From positions 1-5,377 of the forward strand of contig CANMHZ010000098.1 of assembly GCA_947497635.1 (NCBI GenBank): a stretch of 5,377 nt of DNA. The letters are read 5' to 3'. Below the pieces are notes generated by a model. The model saw only the letters and a list, made by a program, of their open reading frames with translations. It ran no database searches and was not told where the DNA came from. The position numbers and the translations under genes were made by a program. Positions 1-4,107 of the stretch are shown piece by piece. This DNA comes from Helicobacteraceae bacterium. Lineage in GTDB: Bacteria; Campylobacterota; Campylobacteria; Campylobacterales; Sulfurimonadaceae. Positions within the stretch are counted from its first letter, which is position 1; every line of letters begins with the position of its first letter.

Positions 1-56
1 ATATGCGCTTCACCATTGACGTAATAGATAGGGGTTGTAATGTAGTTTTTGTTCAT
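1..56 (-). CDS. metG: Methionyl-tRNA synthetase, N-terminal 18 codons only (partial)
   Basis: Reading the minus strand from the ATG at 56 gives MNKNYITTPIYYVNGEAH and then runs off the window edge. This is the characteristic start of bacterial MetRS: the TTPIYYVNG strand leading into the class I HIGH motif, whose first His is the last complete codon here. MetRS charges tRNA-Met in the cytoplasm; zinc-knuckle, KMSKS and anticodon-binding regions lie outside the window. A GGAA ribosome-binding site sits about 8 nt upstream of this ATG. An in-frame ATG four codons earlier, at 68, would add MEYF, but it has only a poorly spaced GAAAG. The start at 56 also agrees with the family's usual short N terminus. 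The gene follows the 64-aa protein gene after 34 nt with no visible terminator, so it is probably the last visible gene of the mobB-fbp operon. Identity is firm despite the short length because the peptide is so diagnostic. Confidence 0.88.
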   Translation of the reverse strand, partial: MNKNYITTPIYYVNGEAH

Positions 57-90
57 AAAATATTCCATGCTTTCAATTTTATTCTATTCT

Positions 91-285
91 TTAAAAGTCG
101 AATCCGCCCGTTTCACCCTTGGACATACTCTCATACACAGCACGTACATAGAGTGCTCGGATGGGGCATCCGAGAAGTTGAGAGCATTTCAAACAGCTGT
201 CAACTCCTTTGGATGTTTGACACTCATTCAATGCTTGTTTTGCTTCATCGAGTTTCGCTTCGTAAACATCATTAGTTTCGTGCAT
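91..285 (-). CDS. Small four-cysteine protein of unknown function (64 aa)
   Basis: This is a 64-residue soluble protein without signal peptide or membrane segment. An acidic, helix-prone N-terminal half (residues 1-22) is followed by cysteines at 22, 31, 34 and 40, spaced C-x8-C-x2-C-x5-C, and by a conserved-looking tail, YVRAVYESMSKGETGGFDF. The spacing suggests a single metal site (Zn or Fe-S), but I recognise no named domain. From memory, short proteins of this shape sit between fbp and metG in other Campylobacterota (Cj0839c position in C. jejuni), which supports a real gene. Its ATG lies 14 nt inside the 3' end of fbp, so translation is probably coupled to fbp; the upstream ribosome-binding site (GAAG) is weak. 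Being read in the operon direction between two certain genes, it is much more credible than the plus-strand frames over the same bases. Function cannot be assigned. Confidence 0.82.
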   Translation of the reverse strand: MHETNDVYEAKLDEAKQALNECQTSKGVDSCLKCSQLLGCPIRALYVRAVYESMSKGETGGFDF

Positions 286-1114
286 AAACGTCTTCGACTA
301 CCGATATCTCGTATTTGGAACCAAAAAAGCAGGGAGACGTATCATGAACATGTCGGGTGATACACTCTAATGCTCTATTTTTCCCATCGATGGCTGATCC
401 GCCTGCTTTTTCAAAAATAAACGCAAAAGGGAATACTTCAAAAAGTTGACGCAATTTTCCCTCAGGTTTATCGGTCGCACCGGGATAACTAAACAATCCG
501 CCCCCTTTGAGGAGAATTTGGTGTAAATCTGGAACCATACCCCCCGAATAACGTAAACGGTACCCTTGAGCAAAAAAGGAATCAATCATCTCTTTATGAT
601 AAGGAGCCCAAAATTGTTGTGTCCCTCCAGGTGCATTGATCTTCCCTTTGTCATTCAAATGAATCTCTTTGACGTATTCAAATTCACCCTCTTGAAGGAG
701 ATAGAGTTTCACTTTTCCTTCGTGAGCAAAGACAAGCTCAACGCGAGGACCATAGACAACATAACAAGCTGCAATCATCTTGCTACCGATAAATTCACCT
801 TCATAGATACCGAAGATAGAACCGACACTAAGGTTAACATCGACAAGGGATGAACCATCAAGAGGATCAAAGGCAATAAAATAGTGCCCGTTTTCATTAA
901 GAACCATAGGAAATTCTTTCTCTTCACTAGCGATGGTATGAACACCCTCAACATGACTTAACTCTTCTTCAATAATCATATCACTTTGAATATCCAGCTG
1001 AAGTTGAGTTTCTCCAGAACTATTTTGCTCTTGTGAATAACCAATGTCTTTGACATCAATAGCCCGTTTAATACGGATTGCACTGCGTTCAATTGCTTCT
1101 AAAATTTCTTTCAT
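272..1114 (-). CDS. fbp: Class I fructose-1,6-bisphosphatase
   Basis: This 280-aa cytoplasmic enzyme hydrolyses fructose-1,6-bisphosphate to fructose-6-phosphate, the committed step of gluconeogenesis; most Campylobacterota need it to make sugars from C2-C4 carbon. Visible motifs in order are SEE at 63-65 (metal-binding Glu64/Glu65), DPLDGSS at 83-89 (metal ligands Asp83 and Asp86), RYSGGMVPDLH at 188-198 (substrate site, Tyr189), and the family signature KLRQLFEVFPFAFIFEKAGG at 220-239 with Lys220 and metal ligand Glu226. The catalytic set is therefore complete. The protein is about 50 residues shorter than E. coli or mammalian FBPases (about 332-338 aa), and the missing part is at the N terminus where the GELT AMP-binding loop normally lies. 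The ATG at 1114 overlaps the mobB stop as ATGA, with AAAGG about 7 nt upstream, and the 3' end overlaps the next gene by 14 nt. The inositol monophosphatase superfamily is the only alternative, but the signature at 220-239 is FBPase-specific. Confidence 0.96.
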   Translation of the reverse strand: MKEILEAIERSAIRIKRAIDVKDIGYSQEQNSSGETQLQLDIQSDMIIEEELSHVEGVHTIASEEKEFPMVLNENGHYFIAFDPLDGSSLVDVNLSVGSIFGIYEGEFIGSKMIAACYVVYGPRVELVFAHEGKVKLYLLQEGEFEYVKEIHLNDKGKINAPGGTQQFWAPYHKEMIDSFFAQGYRLRYSGGMVPDLHQILLKGGGLFSYPGATDKPEGKLRQLFEVFPFAFIFEKAGGSAIDGKNRALECITRHVHDTSPCFFGSKYEISVVEDVYARN

Positions 1115-1617
1115 GGGAGTACCTTTGCGTTGTTAAATATCCAGTCGATAACAGTATCGGCATCGTTAAGATCGAGTATATCAATAGTATCGGGTAAATC
1201 ATAATCGCCGATACTAATCGTTTCGTCAATGGCGAGCGCATTCATATAGGGAAAATAATCAGTATCTATAGTGTTTCTAAAAATACTGATACGGGGAAGG
1301 GGGAGATTCTTAAGCCCTTCGACTAGCAGTACGTCAAACTCTCCAAATAATTGCACAATTTCATCGAGCTCTTTTTGACGTTGGGAGAAGAACGTGGTAC
1401 GAGTAGGAGAGGTGACAACCACCTCGGCACCTGTATCACTAAATTTATAGCTATCTTTCCCCGCTACATCAAACTGCGCTTTATCTTTGGGATCATTTTT
1501 GATAATCGCCACTTCTAAATGGTGCTCATGGATGAGCTTACGTGCAACTTTTAAAATCAATGTTGTCTTACCGCTATTGGAGGGACCGGTAAACGCAACT
1601 GCTAAACGTTTTTTCAA
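1111..1617 (-). CDS. mobB: Molybdopterin-guanine dinucleotide biosynthesis adaptor MobB (TTG start)
   Basis: MobB is a small GTP-binding P-loop protein that assists MobA in attaching GMP to molybdopterin, giving the MGD cofactor of enzymes such as formate dehydrogenase and periplasmic nitrate reductase. With the start chosen here (168 aa), the protein begins MKKRLAVAFTGPSNSGKTT. The Walker A loop GPSNSGKT is at 11-18, the MobB-typical segment IIKNDPKDKA...GKDSYKF at about 38-59, and a Walker B-like strand with the family's EGLK element at 95-103 (DVLLVEGLK). No ATG is available. A TTG at 1626 would add three residues, but it directly abuts the AGAGG ribosome-binding site (1627-1631). The TTG at 1617 sits 9 nt from it and gives the usual family N terminus. 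The gene heads a leftward operon behind an extended -10 promoter, and its TGA overlaps the fbp ATG. Product identity is strong; the start is an inference. Confidence 0.93.
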   Translation of the reverse strand: MKKRLAVAFTGPSNSGKTTLILKVARKLIHEHHLEVAIIKNDPKDKAQFDVAGKDSYKFSDTGAEVVVTSPTRTTFFSQRQKELDEIVQLFGEFDVLLVEGLKNLPLPRISIFRNTIDTDYFPYMNALAIDETISIGDYDLPDTIDILDLNDADTVIDWIFNNAKVLP

Positions 1618-1626
1618 AAAACACAA

Positions 1627-1631
1627 CCTCT
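1627..1631 (-). promoter_or_regulatory. Ribosome binding site deciding the mobB start
   Basis: The minus strand reads AGAGG here. Two in-frame TTG codons follow: one immediately adjacent (1626), with zero spacing and hence unusable, and one 9 nt away (1617), at normal spacing. This site therefore favours the downstream TTG as the mobB start. Confidence 0.6.
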
Positions 1632-1648
1632 GATAAAATAGAAAATTT

Positions 1649-1657
1649 ATTATAACA
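1649..1657 (-). promoter_or_regulatory. Extended -10 promoter for the mobB-fbp operon
   Basis: On the minus strand the bases read TGTTATAAT: a perfect TATAAT hexamer (1654-1649) preceded by the TG of an extended -10. No TTGACA-like -35 is evident about 17 nt upstream, which is normal for the main sigma factor of Campylobacterota, where the -10 dominates. Transcription would begin near 1642 and leave a leader of about 25 nt before mobB. The surroundings (1632-1655) are AT-rich. No operator palindrome is seen. Confidence 0.62.
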
Positions 1658-1735
1658 CTTTTACGCTTTGTGAGATTTGACGTTGCTTATTAGATTGCTT
1701 CTGAGCCTTCTATTAGTTACTATTCACGGAACTTT

Positions 1736-1744
1736 TGTTAAGAT
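1736..1744 (+). promoter_or_regulatory. Extended -10 promoter for the lipoprotein gene
   Basis: The bases read TGTTAAGAT, an extended TG plus a TAAGAT hexamer (4 of 6 matches to TATAAT). At most a weak -35 lies upstream (TTACTA at 1717-1722, spacing 16). The predicted start near 1751 gives a leader of about 22 nt containing an excellent AAGGAG ribosome-binding site at 1764-1769, four nt before the ATG at 1774. A second candidate, TAGAAT at 1752-1757, would start transcription inside that ribosome-binding site and is less likely. Confidence 0.48.
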
Positions 1745-1773
1745 AGCGCATTAGAATACCCAAAAGGAGTGAT

Positions 1774-2265
1774 ATGAGATTTTCAATCATAGCTTTATGT
1801 ACGATTGTTGGCTTTAGCGGTTGTGCACAGAAAGGGGCATTTGATATGTTCAAGATGGATGAGGCTCATGAACGTTCAGTAGAACAGCTGCGAACAGGAG
1901 CTATTTTAGAATCGTTGGAAACCAAAGCACTTGTCTCTGCCATTTATCTTAATCCTGTTTATCCCCAAACGTATACCGATGGGGAGTATTTCATTGGGGC
2001 GTTTTATTTTAGTAAAGGGCTTCGTAATGTTAAAAAATGGGATATTGAGACATTTGGATATAGCCTAACACTCAATGGAAAAAAAGCTACATCAATCGAA
2101 GAACTAAAAGAATCGGATCCTAAACGGGCGCTTATACCCGTTCAAAACAATTGGAATAAATACTATTTTATTCGCTTCGATTCTGTGCAAGAGGGGAATT
2201 TAACACTGGTTCTCGAAAGCAATCAGACAGGCTCGGTTGCACTAAGCTATCCAAAAGGGAAGTAA
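1774..2265 (+). CDS. Putative outer-membrane lipoprotein, function unknown
   Basis: This is a 163-aa exported lipoprotein of unknown role. Residues 1-16 form a short signal peptide (MRFSIIALCTIVGFSG) ending at a lipobox-like GFSG-C17. Phe at -3 is less common than Leu, but the start, hydrophobic core and Cys position all fit signal peptidase II processing. Ala at +2 is not the Asp retention signal, so outer-membrane sorting is expected. A helical, charged stretch at about 26-50 precedes an apparently beta-rich domain (about 52-160) with aromatic strands such as YLNPVYP (58-64) and YFIGAFYF (72-79). No named domain is recognised. It is the only plus-strand gene in an otherwise leftward block, and I recall a lipoprotein gene in the same place in C. 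jejuni (Cj0842). It has its own promoter and a strong AAGGAG site. The last 98 bp are antisense to the slt 3' end. Gene reality is well supported; function is open. Confidence 0.88.
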   Translation: MRFSIIALCTIVGFSGCAQKGAFDMFKMDEAHERSVEQLRTGAILESLETKALVSAIYLNPVYPQTYTDGEYFIGAFYFSKGLRNVKKWDIETFGYSLTLNGKKATSIEELKESDPKRALIPVQNNWNKYYFIRFDSVQEGNLTLVLESNQTGSVALSYPKGK

Positions 2266-3823
2266 TCGTTACTTTCTCACCCAATATTTTTTTATAGATA
2301 ACATAATTGGCAAGAACTCGCTTGCCATATTCACGGTTCTCTGTATTTGACATAAGCTCCATACTCATAAATGGCTCGTGTTCCCCTGCTAAAAATTGCC
2401 CAGTGTTGATAATTAATCGTTTCGTTGATCCCAATCCACCATTATAAGCATACGCTTTCAAAACAGGGTTGAAGAGGGTTCGATCAATATGTTTCATGTG
2501 TTCAATGGCGTAAGGGATATTGTAAGCAGGATTGAACATATCGTTGTAGGAAGTTACTTTTAAGGGGAGAGCTTTCGAGATGCTATCAACATTAAAAGGC
2601 ATCAGCTGCATTAATCCAAGGGCAAATGAGCTAGAAATCAATCCCGGTATCATTCGTGTCTCTTGTCGCATCAGAGCATACAAAAATGCTTTTTGGTCTG
2701 TGGAGAGATTTGTCATATATTGATCGTAAGGCATCGTGAAGTTATGGATGAAAGGGGTATAGGTGCGTTCGATAATATACGCTTGAACAGCAAGGGAACC
2801 TTCACCATCATAGCGATTGATAAGATCAACAACATTCTCTTTTGTGGAAGCCATAATTTCGTCATGCAACTGATTCCATTCGAAAGGATTGTCCCCTTTG
2901 AAACTATTTTTTTGACGTGTGGGGAGTGTTGTAAAATAGTTTTCGGCTTCTACCCCCATTTTCTCTTTCGCCCACAATGCGTACATATTTAGATCAAGAC
3001 TTTGAGCGAGGGCTCTAAGTGTTGCTAGCTCAGGCTTAAGTTGATAAAGCCAAAACGTGGTTCGATCTTGATCCATTTTGGAATTTGCTAGATTCCGTGC
3101 TTCATTCAGATGGAAAAGGGCATTATCGTTACGCCCATAGTGAAGCGCATTGATGGCTAGATAAAAATGGGTTTGAAAATCAAAACAGCCACCACTTACT
3201 TCAGACAAAGAGCGTTGCGCTAAAGGCATTTTTGGATCCGTAATAACGCTATAGGCAAATTGTCCGAAACCTTTGGAGGCTGTGAGCGATTTAAGGGTAT
3301 CGATATCTATCAGATGATTAAAATGTTCTTGGTGGTAAGCAGGTGAAGTGATTAAATAAAGCTTGAGCGATGGGGTGGTCTCACTAAAGGGGGTGAAATG
3401 ATTTGCTAGATTCATTGTTCGTAGCCATTGAACGTTTCCAAATTTATTTCCGAGTTTCGTTGCCAGCTGTTCTCGTTCACTATCTTGAAGACCTTGAGCT
3501 TTTTCTGGGGTGAGGGCGAGAAACAAACAATCATCGGCTTCAATCGTTAGAAGTTCGGTTGCTGGCTTTTGGAGACATTGTGCGGTATAGATGATCTCGG
3601 TTTCATTGGTTTTTTTGGCATAATCCAATAAAAAACGGGTATTGACCCGCTCCATTTGGTAAAAAGCATCATTTGCTTGTGTTGCGTTAATGTCTTGGTG
3701 AAGAAATTGCCAAATGAGAAAGTTTTTTTCAGGTGATGGGGGCTCAATTGTGATCTCATCCAATGTTACATTGGCAAAAGCAGATGAGAAGAGGGCTAGG
3801 CAAAGGAGGAGTGAACGCTTCAA
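2168..3823 (-). CDS. slt: Soluble lytic murein transglycosylase (TTG start)
   Basis: This periplasmic enzyme cleaves the MurNAc-GlcNAc bond of peptidoglycan, leaving 1,6-anhydro-MurNAc ends, and acts in wall turnover. The 551-aa protein has a signal peptide at 1-17 (MKRSLLLCLALFSSAFA, AFA cleavage site), a long helical region (about 30-370) like the Slt70 superhelical ring, and a C-terminal SLT catalytic domain (about 375-515). Within the latter are RQET with catalytic Glu388, ALGLMQLMP at 401-409, AYNGG at 459-463 and the closing element REYGKRVLANYVIY (497-510). All key motifs are present. The start is TTG at 3823, overlapping the yggT TGA as TTGA. An in-frame stop at 3848-3850 with no ATG or GTG between leaves no better choice, and the signal peptide begins exactly there. 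GGTGAT at 3827-3832 may act as ribosome-binding site. The last ~14 residues, beyond DCFR (534-537), look like an unconserved tail and run into the lipoprotein gene on the opposite strand. Confidence 0.94.
   Translation of the reverse strand: MKRSLLLCLALFSSAFANVTLDEITIEPPSPEKNFLIWQFLHQDINATQANDAFYQMERVNTRFLLDYAKKTNETEIIYTAQCLQKPATELLTIEADDCLFLALTPEKAQGLQDSEREQLATKLGNKFGNVQWLRTMNLANHFTPFSETTPSLKLYLITSPAYHQEHFNHLIDIDTLKSLTASKGFGQFAYSVITDPKMPLAQRSLSEVSGGCFDFQTHFYLAINALHYGRNDNALFHLNEARNLANSKMDQDRTTFWLYQLKPELATLRALAQSLDLNMYALWAKEKMGVEAENYFTTLPTRQKNSFKGDNPFEWNQLHDEIMASTKENVVDLINRYDGEGSLAVQAYIIERTYTPFIHNFTMPYDQYMTNLSTDQKAFLYALMRQETRMIPGLISSSFALGLMQLMPFNVDSISKALPLKVTSYNDMFNPAYNIPYAIEHMKHIDRTLFNPVLKAYAYNGGLGSTKRLIINTGQFLAGEHEPFMSMELMSNTENREYGKRVLANYVIYKKILGEKVTITSLLDSLVQPSLSDCFREPVLNSPLAQNRSE
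2257..2293 (+). terminator. Possible weak terminator of the lipoprotein gene
   Basis: GGGAAGTAA, loop TCG, and TTACTT can pair over 6 perfect base pairs around the lipoprotein stop codon, extended by GGG (2257-2259) with CCC (2280-2282) across a 5-nt bulge. Seven T residues (2287-2293) follow. The bulge and the 4-nt gap before the T-tract make it non-ideal. The same bases encode conserved Slt residues (YKKILGEKV) on the other strand, so the arrangement may be fortuitous. Confidence 0.3.
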
Positions 3824-4107
3824 GAAATCACCATCGCATTGATTATATTAATCAAGATGACATCGATGATATTGAGTGAAACGATCAAAATTATGGGAGC
3901 CAAATCAAGTCCATTAAAAACCGTTGGCATCATCCGTCGAATCAGGGCGTAAGCAGGCTCTGTAAGACGATGGATGATTTGGACTATGGGATTATAAGGA
4001 TCAGGACGAACCCACGAGAGAAGAGCCCCAATAATAACGATCCATATATATGCGGTGAGGAGTGAATGGACAATACCGCCCAAGCCCGATACGATACCTG
4101 CCATCAT
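3820..4107 (-). CDS. YggT-family integral membrane protein
   Basis: This 95-aa inner-membrane protein belongs to the YggT/YlmG family. Two hydrophobic segments (about 8-32 and 68-93) flank a conserved polar section, the family's hallmark: SWVRPDPYNP (31-40), a Pro51 in LTEPAYALIRR, and the P61...GLDLAPI stretch (61-72) leading into the second helix. The molecular role is not settled. Family members have been linked to osmotic tolerance in E. coli and to nucleoid/division phenotypes in cyanobacteria and chloroplasts. The gene is full length for a single-repeat member; many proteobacterial homologues contain two such units. The ATG at 4107 overlaps the gltX TGA as ATGA, with AGAGGT about 7 nt upstream; the adjacent ATG at 4104 is also possible and would remove one Met. 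The 3' end overlaps the slt TTG, so all three genes are probably translationally coupled. H. pylori, as recalled, has the same trio (HP0643-HP0645). Confidence 0.92.
   Translation of the reverse strand: MMAGIVSGLGGIVHSLLTAYIWIVIIGALLSWVRPDPYNPIVQIIHRLTEPAYALIRRMMPTVFNGLDLAPIILIVSLNIIDVILINIINAMVIS

Larger units (their letters stand above)
1618..1773. other. Divergent intergenic region between mobB and the lipoprotein gene
   Basis: This is the only sizeable non-coding stretch, about 156 bp. It holds the mobB ribosome-binding site and promoter at its left side and the lipoprotein promoter and ribosome-binding site at its right. The middle (about 1660-1735) has a short direct repeat, TTGCTT at 1683-1688 and 1695-1700, spaced 12 bp from start to start, roughly one helical turn apart. 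Several ATTAG words also occur. No convincing inverted repeat, RNA gene or small open frame is visible. Confidence 0.6.

Noticed and set aside
54..68. Alternative metG start at ATG 68 (MEYFMNKNY...)
   Set aside because: Its ribosome-binding site is poor and badly spaced, whereas the ATG at 56 has GGAA at normal spacing and gives the usual MetRS N terminus.
3..360. Plus-strand open frames of 90 and 103 codons (3-275 and 49-360)
   Set aside because: They lie antisense to metG, the small Cys protein gene and the fbp 3' end, have no good ribosome-binding site or recognisable domain, and are low-complexity hydrophobic/His-rich translations typical of antisense frames.
566..853. Plus-strand 95-codon frame inside fbp
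   Set aside because: It is wholly antisense to the conserved FBPase core, with no promoter or ribosome-binding site; a shadow of fbp codon bias.
1752..1757. TAGAAT as alternative -10 for the lipoprotein gene
   Set aside because: Transcription would begin inside or beside the AAGGAG ribosome-binding site and there is no TG extension; the element at 1736-1744 fits better.
2663..2992. Plus-strand 109-codon frame inside slt
   Set aside because: It is antisense to the Slt helical and SLT domains; no family resemblance or translation signals, though it is the longest antisense frame in the window.
3800..3823. Slt signal sequence as a possible lipoprotein signal (Cys8)
   Set aside because: Cys8 lies within the hydrophobic core, preceded by Leu rather than Gly/Ala, and a proper signal peptidase I site (AFA) follows at 15-17.
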